A model generated the notes under the pieces. The model was not told the DNA's origin and made no database searches. It worked only from the letters and a program-made list of their open reading frames with translations. A program made the translations under genes and the position numbers. Positions 8,791 through 17,791 of a stretch of DNA of 64,000 bases are shown piece after piece; the stretch's first letter is position 1; each line of letters starts with the position of its first letter. Source of the DNA: Candidatus Aminicenantota bacterium (GTDB lineage: Bacteria; Acidobacteriota; Aminicenantia; UBA2199); contig JAPKZK010000040.1 of NCBI GenBank assembly GCA_026393835.1, forward strand, positions 17,484-81,483, read 5' to 3'.

Positions 8791-8990
8791 ACGGCAATTT
8801 CCAAAAGCTCGGCATTTTTTACAAAAACCAGGTCATCTTCTACAGGCTCCAGGTAGAGATCGATCGCTTCATGGATATTTTTTAGCGCCTCTTCACGGGT
8901 ATCCCCCTCGCTAATACAGCCCGGTAGGGATGGAACATATACAGTATATCCGCCCTCATCACTGGGTTCTAAAATGACTTTAAGTCGCAT
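8787..8990 (-). CDS. hicB: HicB-like antitoxin (orphan)
   Basis: The 67-residue partial RNase-H-fold protein of the HicB/UPF0150 family contains EPSDEGGYTVYVPSLPGCISEGDTREEAL, the signature of this family, followed by NIHEAIDLYLE. It normally binds and neutralises HicA. It lacks the extra C-terminal DNA-binding domain of long HicB proteins. GAGGTG precedes the ATG. Its partner hicA, overlapping by ATGA, is truncated, so this is an orphan that may persist as a spectator or an immunity function. Confidence 0.85.
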   Translation of the reverse strand: MRLKVILEPSDEGGYTVYVPSLPGCISEGDTREEALKNIHEAIDLYLEPVEDDLVFVKNAELLEIAV

Positions 8991-9038
8991 TTTTCACCTC
9001 AAAGACATTGTTTAATCCTCATAAATTAGGACACCCGC

Positions 9039-9067
9039 ATTATAATATTATTCGTTTAACTTAGCAA
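9039..9067 (-). promoter_or_regulatory. Promoter of hicB
   Basis: TTGCTA (9067-9062) and TATAAT (9044-9039) are separated by 17 bp, ~50 bp upstream of the hicB ATG. Confidence 0.55.
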
Positions 9068-9290
9068 CCCCCTTCAACCGGCAACAGGGTGTTTTTTTGC
9101 CTGGGCTAGCCTTGATACAAATTGCCCGGACGAGCCGGAACCAAAAAGAAGCATGAAATCGGAAATCGCGTGTACAAACAAATCCAAATGATCAAAATTC
9201 AAATAACCAAAAACAGAAACAACTGGCTCCCCCCAGCGGGCGGGAAGCCCGCTGACCAATGACATTTCTTACAATCCTTTCAATCCCCAT
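9068..9290. other. Intergenic stretch between divergent hicB and AAA-nuclease genes
   Basis: Apart from the two outward-facing promoters (9039-9067 and 9291-9319) I see no gene. Open frames here are short and have no start signals. Confidence 0.5.
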
Positions 9291-9319
9291 TTGCATTATC
9301 CATCGGGTTTTGATAAAAT
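9291..9319 (+). promoter_or_regulatory. Promoter of the AAA-nuclease gene at 9354
   Basis: TTGCAT (9291-9296) and TAAAAT (9314-9319) are separated by 17 bp. The leader of ~30 nt carries AAAAGGAG before the ATG. Confidence 0.55.
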
Positions 9320-9353
9320 AAGGACGGCAAAGAAATAAGAAAAGGAGCCGAAT

Positions 9354-10958
9354 ATGAGACGATTTAATTCATATGGACCCATTAATACCAATGTGCATTA
9401 TTACGCCCCCAGGAAAGAATTAATTGCCAGTGCTCTCACCCAGTTAGTGGGCGAGAATCCTTCGGAAGGCGGCCATTACATCACCGTATGGGCGCCCCGA
9501 CAGACCGGCAAGACATGGGTTATGCAGGAAATCCTCTTTCAACTGAAAAAAGACCCGCGCTTCGATGTACTGAAAATCAACCTGGAAATCCTGAAGGATA
9601 AAGATGATACCGGAGAAATTATTAACGTCATTGCACGAAAAATAGGCGAAGGGCTGGAGAAAAAAATCTCAGGAATCAATAACCAGGATGAATTCCAGGA
9701 AATATTTAAAAAAGATGTCCTGGATAAACCCCTTATTCTTATACTGGACGAGTTTGATGCCCTCACGGAAAAAAGTATAAATACCATAGTCAGCGCCTTT
9801 AGAAACATCCATATCAGCCGAATGGATGAAAAGGATAAAACCACGGAACAAAAAACCTATCTCCTTCATGCCGTGGCATTAATCGGGGTCCGAAGCGTCC
9901 TGGGCATCGAAAATGAAAAAGGCTCTCCATTTAATATACAGCGCAGCGTCCATATATCCAACCTGAGTTTTGACGAAGTAAAAGGAATGTTCAAATGGTA
10001 TGAAAAAGAAAGCGGCCAGGAAATAGAACCGGCGGTGGTTGAAAAACTTTATAAGGAAACCGCGGGCCAACCCGGTTTAACCTGCTGGATGGGCGAAATC
10101 CTCACCGAAGGGGTCGAAAACAACCCCAACGATACTTCCAAACCTATTTTATCGACGGATTTTGAAAACATCTACCGGTTGGCTATCAATATCCTTCCCA
10201 ATAATAATATCCTGAACATCATCAGCAAAGCCAGGACCAACCCCTACCGGGACACGGTAATAAACCTCTTTAAAACCGATAAACCGGTCAAATTCCGGTT
10301 TGATGATAAAGAAATCAATTACCTCTATATGAACGGCGTGATCGAACCGGAAACTATTGCCGGCGATGACAGTTACGTTAAATTTGCTTCCCCATTTGTT
10401 CAAAAGCGGTTATTCAATTATTTTTCCGGCGAAATTTTCAAGGAAATGGGACAACTGGTGGATGCCTTCATGGACGTGAAAGAGGTCGTCTTCCCGGACC
10501 ATATGGACATTCCCGGTATACTGACCCTCTATCAAACCTACCTGGACAAAAACAAGGGCTGGTTATTTAAGAATGCCCCCAGGCGGAGCGATTTGCGTAT
10601 ATATGAAGCCGTATTCCATTTTAACCTGTACGCCTACCTGGATGAATTACTGCGGGGCAAAAAAGTGCGTATCTTCCCGGAGTTTCCCACCGGTAACGGC
10701 AAAATCGATCTTCTCCTCCAGTATAATAATATGACCTGCGGAATCGAGTTAAAGAGTTTCTCAGACCAAACCGCGTATAAAGTGGCCCTTACTCAAGCGG
10801 CCCAATATGCCAATCGACTGGGACTCCGGGATATTTACCTGGTTTCTTTTATCGAAAGCATCGATGACGCAAACAAGAAGAAATACGAAACCCCGTTTCA
10901 AAAACCCGGGACCGGCGTCACGGTTTACCCGGTATTCATTCAAACCGGGAAGCCATAG
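9354..10958 (+). CDS. AAA-like ATPase with C-terminal PD-(D/E)XK domain
   Basis: The 534-residue protein opens with MRRFNSYGPINTNVHYYAPR, typical of AAA-like accessory ATPases. Walker A is WAPRQTGKTW (~45-55) and Walker B is LILILDEFDAL (~125). A winged-helix-like segment follows (~285-350). The last ~90 residues contain GNGKIDLLLQY and CGIELKSF, the D and E-x-K of a PD-(D/E)XK nuclease core. The function of the family is not established; it may be a conflict or mobile-element protein. It is preceded by AAAAGGAG and a promoter at 9291-9319. A relative of the same architecture lies at 26145-27704. Confidence 0.85.
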   Translation: MRRFNSYGPINTNVHYYAPRKELIASALTQLVGENPSEGGHYITVWAPRQTGKTWVMQEILFQLKKDPRFDVLKINLEILKDKDDTGEIINVIARKIGEGLEKKISGINNQDEFQEIFKKDVLDKPLILILDEFDALTEKSINTIVSAFRNIHISRMDEKDKTTEQKTYLLHAVALIGVRSVLGIENEKGSPFNIQRSVHISNLSFDEVKGMFKWYEKESGQEIEPAVVEKLYKETAGQPGLTCWMGEILTEGVENNPNDTSKPILSTDFENIYRLAINILPNNNILNIISKARTNPYRDTVINLFKTDKPVKFRFDDKEINYLYMNGVIEPETIAGDDSYVKFASPFVQKRLFNYFSGEIFKEMGQLVDAFMDVKEVVFPDHMDIPGILTLYQTYLDKNKGWLFKNAPRRSDLRIYEAVFHFNLYAYLDELLRGKKVRIFPEFPTGNGKIDLLLQYNNMTCGIELKSFSDQTAYKVALTQAAQYANRLGLRDIYLVSFIESIDDANKKKYETPFQKPGTGVTVYPVFIQTGKP

Positions 10959-11043
10959 TTAGGGGCGATTAAGGGACAGCCCGATTTTTCGCTTTTTCCC
11001 CTAAGACCGCTGAAAAATAAATGCGGAATTCCCGGCTTTTCAA

Positions 11044-11072
11044 TTGAATAATTGCCTATATTCAATTATAAT
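11044..11072 (+). promoter_or_regulatory. Promoter of the GNAT gene with internal inverted repeat
   Basis: TTGAAT (11044-11049) and TATAAT (11067-11072) are separated by 17 bp. ATTGAATA...TATTCAAT forms 8-bp inverted arms spanning the spacer, a possible operator. Confidence 0.55.
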
Positions 11073-11106
11073 ATTTTTCAAGCGAAAAGGATCTAAACGG
11101 TGAACG

Positions 11107-11739
11107 ATGAGTAATGAAAACAATCTTAATTTGACTTTCAAACCTTTAACAACCGAAAACTGGGACGATTTTGTCGAGCTTTTCGGAAAAAACGGCGCCT
11201 GCGGCGGCTGCTGGTGCATGTCTTTCCGACTTAAAAGGGCCGACTTTCTCACACTTAAAGGCGAAGGCAATAAACTTGCCATGAGGAAATTGGTGGAACA
11301 ACAATTCACGGGCTTAATGGCCTACGACAATAATAAAGCCGTGGGCTGGTGCTCCCTGTCCCCACGAGAACAATTTGTTAGAATCGAAAACTCCCGCCTG
11401 CTGAAACTGGTGGACAAAAAACCCGCATGGTCTATTCCCTGCCTTTTTATCAAAAAACAATACCGGAAACTGGGCGTATCGGTGCAACTTTTGAAAGCCG
11501 TCATCGATTACGCAAAAAAGAATAATATCGAAACATTGGAAGCTTACCCGGTGACGCCTTACCAGGACAAAATGCCCGACGCCTTTGCCTGGACCGGGTT
11601 ACTTTCGGCTTACGAAAAAGCCGGCTTTAAAATCGCCGCCCAGGGCTCCAAATCGAAATTTATCGTACGTTACGAATGCCGCCGGGACTCAACGACATCC
11701 TGGAATGCCGGAGCAAGCAAGGGCACTGGCTTTTCATAA
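11107..11739 (+). CDS. GNAT-family N-acetyltransferase
   Basis: The 210-residue acyltransferase transfers an acyl group from acyl-CoA to an unknown amine. The N-terminal GACGGCWCMSFR segment is diagnostic of a GNAT subgroup. The core LFIKKQYRKLGVSVQLLKAVIDYA contains a weakened acetyl-CoA loop (R-x-x-G-V-S instead of Q/R-x-x-G-x-G/A). The C-terminal YEKAGFKIAA is the typical final GNAT helix-strand. The last ~25 residues (RRDSTTSWNAGASKG...) look like read-through into intergenic sequence. It has no SD of note, is monocistronic, and converges with the CsgG-like gene. Confidence 0.85.
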   Translation: MSNENNLNLTFKPLTTENWDDFVELFGKNGACGGCWCMSFRLKRADFLTLKGEGNKLAMRKLVEQQFTGLMAYDNNKAVGWCSLSPREQFVRIENSRLLKLVDKKPAWSIPCLFIKKQYRKLGVSVQLLKAVIDYAKKNNIETLEAYPVTPYQDKMPDAFAWTGLLSAYEKAGFKIAAQGSKSKFIVRYECRRDSTTSWNAGASKGTGFS

Positions 11740-11794
11740 AAGGACCAAAAGACGCCGGTCAGAAGAATTCCCTTCCTACCGCGACAGGATATCC

Positions 11795-14263
11795 TCAATT
11801 TTTACGCAGCTTTAAAAGTCTTAACGGCAGGGCAAAATCTACGGCGACGGTTTGACCGGACTTTATCGTTATTGTCCGCGAACTCCCGGAAAAACCGATT
11901 CTTCCAACCGAAACCTGGTAAGTTCCCGGAGGCAGGTTCATAAAGGAATAGCCGCCCCCAGGACCGGAAGCGACGCTTCCACGGCCTGCAATCGATATCG
12001 TTGCCCCGGCGATCGGTTTTCCCGTTCCGGCAGTGATAACCCGTCCGGTCAGCCGACCGTTTACCATGGGCGCCGGTCGTACAACATGTGGGACAATCAC
12101 AACAGTTTTTCCCGCGCGGGGGACTGTTTGCACTATCACCGGCTTCCCTTTCGCATGCTGCTGCCCCAGTATCTTGCGAATGTAAGGCGAAGGCTCTTCC
12201 AGTTTGAAAAACAACTTTTGCGTTTTACCTGCTTTAAGCGATATATCACAGGACGAACTTTTGAATCCCGGTTTTGAAACCAGGACGCGATAGGTCCCGG
12301 GCTGGAGGTCTTTCAAGAGATATTTTCCCGAAGCAAGCGTGGATACCGATATGGCCCTCCCGGCCTTAATAATGGTAACCTTTGCGCCGGCCACCGGGTG
12401 GTCTTTTTCATCGCTGACCTTGCCCCACAGATCCGTGGCTGTACCGCGAACAATAAGAGCCGGCAATACCGGCTGTTTCACGATGATGTCCTGCGGCGTA
12501 AAACGGATCGTTTGCACACTGCTGCCCCGGGCCGCGACGCCGACTTGCTGCGATTTCTTAATAAAACCGCCCTGCATTACCGTCACCTGGTAAGTCCCTG
12601 GCGGTACCCTCAAAAATACATATTCACCCCTGGAATTTGTCCGCACCGAACCCATGTTCCCAAGTTTAACAAGAACCCGCGGCATGGGTTTCCCGGCCAC
12701 ATCCAGGACCACCCCTTTTATCGTACCTGTGCCTATTATACTTACACCTGTTTTCCCGGCTGAAACATTGACAAGGGACGGCATAACCCGAAGGGTGGGC
12801 GTTTTGCTTGAAGAGAATTTCGACTTTAATTCCCAATCGGCGACTGCCGAACGGCCGGGCGGCAGGTCGAGTTTCCCCATGGCGAGCGTTTTTCCCCCTT
12901 TGGAAACAACCAGTTCCGGGAATCTCCCGGCAGGAATTTTGCCAAGATTGTAAAAACCGGAACTGTCGGTGGTGGCGGTTACCCCGGTCTCAGGATCGGT
13001 AACGGTTACCCCTTCCACCGGTTCGCCCCCCTCTGTCACGACCCCGCTGACCTCTTCGCCGGACTCTTCCATCGCGGGCGCCGAATCGGCGGCGGTTCCT
13101 GTTTCGGTTCCTGGTTCGGCGGCGGCGTCCGCGGCGGCGGCTTCACCTTGCGCGGCCCCGCTGTCGCCTTTAAGCGTGGCCCGTAACTCTTGAATTTTTT
13201 GAATTATATTTAACGAATCGTCAAGATACCCGCCGATACCGGCGAGTAAGTTCTTCTTCTCCCCGGTTGCAACTTGAGAATCCTGGGAACCTTCCGTTGT
13301 TTGCTGGCCGGAGGAAACTTCTTCCGTCACCTGCGCAATAATCTGCCGCAGCTCTTCTTTTTGCCCGTATATATCTTGATCGATCCCGGATGTGTCCTCA
13401 CCCTGCTCCATGAGGCTTACTTTGCTATTCAAAAATCCTTTGAGTTTTTCCAGCGCCTGGGAGAGTGCAGTGAGTTTCTCCGGGCTGACCGTGCTGTTGT
13501 AGGTAAGCTCCTCGGCCTGGGATATCAACTGCTGCAATTCTTCTTCGTTAACGACGCCGGTTTGGGAAGCGACTTCCCCGGTTTGCTGCGCGTCTTCGCT
13601 GTCGGGCGCGGGTGCAGTTTCCTGGGGCGCGATCGGTTTCGCGGGCATTACTTGCTCTTCAATAGGCGATACCACCGCTTCATGAACGGCCCCGGCCAAT
13701 TGCTCGACGGCGTTTATAATCGCCAGTCCCGGGGCAGAGTATTGAAACTCGCCGCCGGATAGATCGATGGCTTCCCATGGCACTTTGTAAGAGGGATAGA
13801 CGACCCTCTGGGCGCCCACCCCGCTTGCACGTACACTTTTTACCGTGCTTAATTCGCTGGAAATAATCTCCGCATAAAGCTCGACGCTTACCTGTACGCC
13901 ATTGTCGATATTGGCGGCAGAAATGGCCAGGAGTCCACCGCGGACCAAAAAGTCCACCCCCTGCTCTTTGCCGTATGCCGCCAATTGCGGTACAGTCATA
14001 CCCGTGACCGCGGTCGCATCCACCTCCGCGGCGAAAACCCGCGGTAAAAGGTCCGGGTAAGATTTGACCAGCTTCTGCTGCAGGTCCCTGGAGATTTTCG
14101 GACCTAACTCCCCCGGTACACCGGTCCCCGATTCATCATGAAACGCCAATATCCCCACGGAAACCAATTTGGCTTGAATCCCGGCGGCCATACCGAAGAA
14201 CAATCCCCCAAAAACAACCACATAAACGATGACGTTAATTATTTTAATGTTTTTTGTTTTCAT
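11795..14263 (-). CDS. Secreted CsgG-like protein with four carboxypeptidase-regulatory-like domains
   Basis: The 822-residue protein has a Sec signal at ~1-31 (VVVFGGLFFGMAAGIQA). Residues ~33-190 resemble a CsgG/curli-assembly-type fold (VSVGILAFHDESGTG, EQGVDFLVRGGLL). A long E/Q/S-rich, probably coiled-coil linker spans ~200-400. Four CarboxypepD_reg-like beta-sandwich repeats follow at ~408-460, 512-590, 610-690 and 735-815, each with the G-x-Y-x-F/L-x-x-(L/V)PPGTY pattern. It is likely exported to the periplasm or envelope as a binding or scaffold protein with no visible enzymatic centre. It is divergent from the sigma-factor operon at 14409, so the two may share regulation. No SD precedes the ATG; TATAAT lies 11 nt upstream. 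Confidence 0.78.
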   Translation of the reverse strand: MKTKNIKIINVIVYVVVFGGLFFGMAAGIQAKLVSVGILAFHDESGTGVPGELGPKISRDLQQKLVKSYPDLLPRVFAAEVDATAVTGMTVPQLAAYGKEQGVDFLVRGGLLAISAANIDNGVQVSVELYAEIISSELSTVKSVRASGVGAQRVVYPSYKVPWEAIDLSGGEFQYSAPGLAIINAVEQLAGAVHEAVVSPIEEQVMPAKPIAPQETAPAPDSEDAQQTGEVASQTGVVNEEELQQLISQAEELTYNSTVSPEKLTALSQALEKLKGFLNSKVSLMEQGEDTSGIDQDIYGQKEELRQIIAQVTEEVSSGQQTTEGSQDSQVATGEKKNLLAGIGGYLDDSLNIIQKIQELRATLKGDSGAAQGEAAAADAAAEPGTETGTAADSAPAMEESGEEVSGVVTEGGEPVEGVTVTDPETGVTATTDSSGFYNLGKIPAGRFPELVVSKGGKTLAMGKLDLPPGRSAVADWELKSKFSSSKTPTLRVMPSLVNVSAGKTGVSIIGTGTIKGVVLDVAGKPMPRVLVKLGNMGSVRTNSRGEYVFLRVPPGTYQVTVMQGGFIKKSQQVGVAARGSSVQTIRFTPQDIIVKQPVLPALIVRGTATDLWGKVSDEKDHPVAGAKVTIIKAGRAISVSTLASGKYLLKDLQPGTYRVLVSKPGFKSSSCDISLKAGKTQKLFFKLEEPSPYIRKILGQQHAKGKPVIVQTVPRAGKTVVIVPHVVRPAPMVNGRLTGRVITAGTGKPIAGATISIAGRGSVASGPGGGYSFMNLPPGTYQVSVGRIGFSGSSRTITIKSGQTVAVDFALPLRLLKLRKN

Positions 14264-14408
14264 GGTAGTATGGTATTATATAGTATTGAAAATTTCAACA
14301 GGTTTTTGTCCTGTTCTAAAATTATTTTATTTCCCGTTAACCTCCAGGGCCTATCGTTCGTTGTAATAGTGTTAAAAAAATAATGCATACGATCGATAGG
14401 AGGTTAAA

Positions 14409-14852
14409 ATGCAAAATTCAGATTTGTTCGGTATGTTAGGTGCAGTCGGCATGGTGGCCCTCATCGTTTGGACCATCGTGGAATGGCGAAGATCAAAACA
14501 CAAATTCGCTCTTCACAACAAACTGCTGGATAAATTCAGCTCCGCTGCGGAACTGAATGGTTTCCTTAGTTCGCAGGGAGGTAATAAATTCCTGGATTTC
14601 CTGACCGTCGGCGGCATCGGACCGAAAGAAAAACTTCTCTCTTCCATTTCGAAAGGGATTATCTTCTTGTTCCTTGGCATTGCCCTTGTCCTCATCGGCC
14701 CTTTCATGAGCCAACACGGTGAGCAAAACAATGGAATACAGGCTCTTGGCATCCTGTCCATGGTCCTCGGCGCCGGGTTCCTGGTTTCGACGTTTATTTC
14801 GTATAAATTAAGTAAAAAATGGGGTATAATAGATACGGAACGAACTGAATGA
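14409..14852 (+). CDS. Small membrane protein of the ECF operon, unknown function
   Basis: The 147-residue protein has one N-terminal TM (LGAVGMVALIVWTIVEW), a cytosolic KFALHNKLLDKFSSAAELNGFLSSQGG segment, and two C-terminal TMs. I do not recognise a specific named family. TAGGAGG lies 5 nt before the ATG. Its stop overlaps the sigma-factor start (ATGA), so the three genes at 14409-15960 are translationally coupled. A role as sensor or modulator of the sigma/anti-sigma pair is inference. Confidence 0.75.
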   Translation: MQNSDLFGMLGAVGMVALIVWTIVEWRRSKHKFALHNKLLDKFSSAAELNGFLSSQGGNKFLDFLTVGGIGPKEKLLSSISKGIIFLFLGIALVLIGPFMSQHGEQNNGIQALGILSMVLGAGFLVSTFISYKLSKKWGIIDTERTE

Positions 14853-15409
14853 ACATGTACAGTGATACACGCGATAAACGCGATAATCTCTGGAAAGAAT
14901 CCTTCAAGGGATTTTATAAGAGACATTCCCGCTCCTTGTGGCTTTATATTTGCAAAATTTGTGGAGACAAAAATATGGCGGACGATATTTTTCAAGAATC
15001 TTTTTACAGGTTTGTAAAGGCTGCGCCGGTCAAATTGAATGAGTACCGGCAAAAAGCCTACTTATACAAAATCGCTTACCGGTTGTTCATCGACCAGAAA
15101 CGACGTCTGAAAACCGAACAAAAGAATTTCGAAGAAATCGCCGCGGAAGAAGTATTTGAAATGCGTCTCGGCAAGGAGCGGGAAATATTCCTGGCCATGG
15201 ATATGGAGAAAATCTTTCACTTAATGAAACCACAGGAGCGGGCGCTCCTGTGGTTGGCCTATGTGGAGGGGTACAGTCACATGGAGATTGCCGGGATAAC
15301 CGGCGACGGGGAGAAAAGCATCAAGGTGCAATTGTTCCGGGTAAAGAAAAAGTTTGCCGATATCCTGCGCCGGAATGGATACAACGGGGAGGAGGGAGGA
15401 CTAATATGA
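14849..15409 (+). CDS. ECF-type RNA polymerase sigma factor
   Basis: The 186-residue sigma-70-family protein contains region 2 (YICKICGDKNMADDIFQESFYRF through YKIAYRLFIDQKRR) and region 4 (MKPQERALLWLAYVEGYSHMEIAGITG, then IKVQLFRVKKKFADIL), without regions 1 and 3, as in ECF factors. It directs RNA polymerase to a small regulon. ATGA overlaps on both sides couple it to the membrane protein upstream and the zinc-binding anti-sigma factor downstream, the usual arrangement for membrane-controlled ECF systems. Confidence 0.92.
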   Translation: MNMYSDTRDKRDNLWKESFKGFYKRHSRSLWLYICKICGDKNMADDIFQESFYRFVKAAPVKLNEYRQKAYLYKIAYRLFIDQKRRLKTEQKNFEEIAAEEVFEMRLGKEREIFLAMDMEKIFHLMKPQERALLWLAYVEGYSHMEIAGITGDGEKSIKVQLFRVKKKFADILRRNGYNGEEGGLI

Positions 15410-15960
15410 AAAAAAAGAATTGTCCCTTTGAAAAAGAGGTGTTTGAGGGTTTGAGTTCCGGGAGTTTAACGCCGGAAGCAAAGGAGCATGCGGAAACCTG
15501 CGCGGTTTGTAAGGAATCGGCGGCGGTTTATCGTTGGATGAACCGTTTCCAGGCTGTTTCGCTGGAAACCAATACGGCAAGAAAAATACTCCCGGATGCG
15601 GAATCCATTTGGGAAGGGGCTTTTTCTTCCCCGGCCCCGGCGGTCGCCCCGGCCAGGGTGTTGGAAAAGAAAGCGTTATTACCGTTGTTGTTTCCCCAGG
15701 TATTGGCATATGCGGCGGCGGTTATTGTTGTTATTTATCTTTTCATTGCAAATTTAGCGGGAATACAGGACTTTATCAAGTCAAACCCGGAAGCGCTGGC
15801 GATTATTACTTACTTTTTGGCGATTTTTAAATCGGTTTTTAAATCCTCTTCCACATTGGTTATCCCCATGGCGGCCGGTTTGCTGTCCATGGTCATTTTT
15901 GCCATTGCCACGGCATTCGAAAGCAGAAGTCTTCGCGGTAGGAGGCAGTATATCTTTTAA
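15406..15960 (+). CDS. Anti-sigma factor, ZAS-type with membrane segments
   Basis: ATG at 15406 overlaps the sigma-factor TGA. The N-terminus contains the zinc-binding anti-sigma motif H-x3-C-x2-C (HAETCAVC) and should bind the sigma factor in the cytoplasm. Two TM segments follow (VLAYAAAVIVVIYLFI and a second near TLVIPMAAGLLSMVIF). The product is 184 residues. It sequesters the ECF factor until a signal is received. A longer in-frame opening back to 15250 exists but lies inside the sigma gene. Confidence 0.88.
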   Translation: MKKKNCPFEKEVFEGLSSGSLTPEAKEHAETCAVCKESAAVYRWMNRFQAVSLETNTARKILPDAESIWEGAFSSPAPAVAPARVLEKKALLPLLFPQVLAYAAAVIVVIYLFIANLAGIQDFIKSNPEALAIITYFLAIFKSVFKSSSTLVIPMAAGLLSMVIFAIATAFESRSLRGRRQYIF

Positions 15961-16147
15961 ATGAAAACTTTGCCGCCAAGGCGCCAGGGGGAAAAAGAAA
16001 GAAGAGAAGAAGAGAAGAAAAAAGCAGGGAGGGCCAGAGGCCCCGGCCAATAAACGGGCAGAAACTTCCGGTTTGACCGCGGCAGAAATCGCAAGGTTGT
16101 GAGAAGTACGCCCTAAAACGAATATTATTAAACCATATCGGGCACTC

Positions 16148-16176
16148 TTGCCTTTTTCTTTGAAACGGCTTATAAT
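16148..16176 (+). promoter_or_regulatory. Promoter of the leader ORF / DUF1016 operon
   Basis: TTGCCT (16148-16153) and TATAAT (16171-16176) are separated by 17 bp. Exactly 6 nt later is the ATG of the leader ORF (16183), so transcription probably starts at or next to the start codon. Confidence 0.65.
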
Positions 16177-16182
16177 GCCCTT

Positions 16183-16266
16183 ATGAACAGTGATTGGCTT
16201 AGGATAAAATGGCGCGTTCCCAGGGACGCCAAACTGGCTCAGTATTTCGAAGGAGCAAAGGAATGA
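16183..16266 (+). CDS. 27-codon leader ORF coupled to the DUF1016 gene
   Basis: ATG 16183 to TGA 16266 encodes MNSDWLRIKWRVPRDAKL followed by AQYFEGAKE. It has no SD and starts 6 nt after a consensus -10, consistent with a leaderless mRNA. Its stop overlaps the downstream ATG (GAATGAG). GGAGCAAAGG inside its end supplies the SD for the DUF1016 start. It is either a coupling peptide or a small genuine protein; no family is recognised. Confidence 0.45.
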   Translation: MNSDWLRIKWRVPRDAKLAQYFEGAKE

Positions 16267-17309
16267 GTGAATTAAAACAATACGGAAATTTACTGAGGGA
16301 AATTAAAAGCCGTATCCGTCAGGCGCAGGTCAAGGCCGTTTTCTCTGCCAATGCAGAAATGATTCAAATGTATTTTGATATTGGTAAAATGATACTTGAA
16401 AAACAGCAAAATGAAGGCTGGGGCAGCGCTGTTATTCCTCAACTTGCAAATGATATTCGTAATGAGTTACCTGAGCAAAAAGGTTTTTCAGAGCGGAATA
16501 TTGGTTATATGATCCGCTTTGCACGAGAATATGGCGTTAATCCAATTTTGCAACAGCCCGTTGCAAAATTGCCGGATAATGATTTGCTCTGGAAGGTCCC
16601 ATGGGGCCATCATGCGCTATTAATGGAAAAAGTAAAAGATCAATCTATCCGCATTTGGTATATGGAACAAACCATTCAAAACGGTTGGAGCCGGGATGTT
16701 TTAGGGCTGATGATTAAAAGCAATGCGCGCCATCGGCAGGGAAAATTGGTAAGCAATTTTGAAGTTACACTTCCTAAACTCCAATCAGACCTCGCTGTCC
16801 AGTCATTGAAAGACCCTTATATTTTTGATTTTCTCACCCTCACCGAGCCGTTCCAGGAACGGGAACTGGAAACCGAACTGGTCAAACACCTGGAGAAATT
16901 TTTAATTGAACTCGGTTCAGGTTTTGCCTTTATGGGTAGGCAATATACGTTGACAGTTTGTGATAAAGAATTTTATCTCGACCTGCTTTTTTACCATGTA
17001 AAGCTGCGCTCTTACGTGATTATTGAATTAAAAAAGGGAGAGTTCAAACCCGAATATGCCGGAAAGATGAATTTCTATTGTTCCGCAGTGGATGATTTTC
17101 TCAAGCATGCTACAGACCAGCCAACCATTGGCTTGATCCTCTGTCAGACAAAAAACAAAATCTTTGCAGAATATGCACTGCGGGATATTCATAAACCAAT
17201 AGGCATTTCAGATTATGAACTCACACGCACACTGCCGGATAATTTTAAATCGAGCCTGCCTTCTGTTGAAGAGATTGAAGCAGAATTGTGCGGGGAAAAC
17301 AATGAATAG
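16263..17309 (+). CDS. DUF1016 / YhcG-family PD-(D/E)XK nuclease-like protein
   Basis: The 348-residue YhcG-like protein has an N-terminal DUF1016_N helical domain (IKSRIRQAQVKAVFSANAEMIQMY, GWGSAVIPQLANDIRNELP, GFSERNIGYMIRFAREY). The C-terminal nuclease domain carries FYLDLLFYHVKLRSYVIIELKKGEF, giving the D and E-x-K of the PD-(D/E)XK fold. Members are often found with restriction-modification or phage-related loci; none is adjacent here. The start at 16263 is preferred over upstream in-frame codons because GGAGCAAAG lies 4-10 nt upstream and the family's N-terminus begins here. Confidence 0.88.
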   Translation: MSELKQYGNLLREIKSRIRQAQVKAVFSANAEMIQMYFDIGKMILEKQQNEGWGSAVIPQLANDIRNELPEQKGFSERNIGYMIRFAREYGVNPILQQPVAKLPDNDLLWKVPWGHHALLMEKVKDQSIRIWYMEQTIQNGWSRDVLGLMIKSNARHRQGKLVSNFEVTLPKLQSDLAVQSLKDPYIFDFLTLTEPFQERELETELVKHLEKFLIELGSGFAFMGRQYTLTVCDKEFYLDLLFYHVKLRSYVIIELKKGEFKPEYAGKMNFYCSAVDDFLKHATDQPTIGLILCQTKNKIFAEYALRDIHKPIGISDYELTRTLPDNFKSSLPSVEEIEAELCGENNE

Positions 17310-17791
17310 GGAATCAAATCTCTAGTGTGTGAATTTGTCCTGACATTCGGAGAAGTTTGGGCCGCCTTCTTACCAATCACCATTCACCACTAACCTTTTA
17401 TCCTTGATTTATCGTTTCGGTCATTTGTTTTTTGGCATTTGGCTTTGTTTCGGGTTTCGAATTTCGAATTTCGTGCTTTCTTTCTTTTTTTCCAAGGAAC
17501 TCATCGGAAAACATTTATGGATAGCATTTTACCCGGGTTAGGGTTTGATAAATCAAACCCCTACATTGGATTAAATTATTGAAATAGGAAAGGAGAAAAG
17601 AAGCCGGGCAAAAATATCCCCCCGTCATAAGCAGGCGTCCGGTAAGAAATCCCCCGTAGGGGTTTGATTCATCAAATCCTTATTTTGGGAAGAGTTCCTC
17701 TAATTAAAAATCGAACGGCGTTTTGCGCCGTTCGTCGACGGGTTTCCTATCGTCCTTTTTTTTTCACTTTCTATCTTTTCTTCATTATTCA
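17310..17791. other. Repeat-rich intergenic region
   Basis: There is no gene. It contains a perfect inverted repeat GGGTTTGAT-AA-ATCAAACCC (17541-17560), a related GGGGTTTGATTCATCAAATCC (17658-17678), a hairpin CGAACGGCG-TTTTG-CGCCGTTCG (17712-17734), TTCGAATTTCGAATTTCG near 17455 (repeated at ~52430), and runs of TTCATCATTCATCATTC that form the 3' end of the next gene. Confidence 0.6.

Noticed and set aside
12969..13193. Plus-strand frames opposite the CsgG-like gene
   Set aside because: They are low-complexity shadows of the E/A/G-rich linker on the minus strand.
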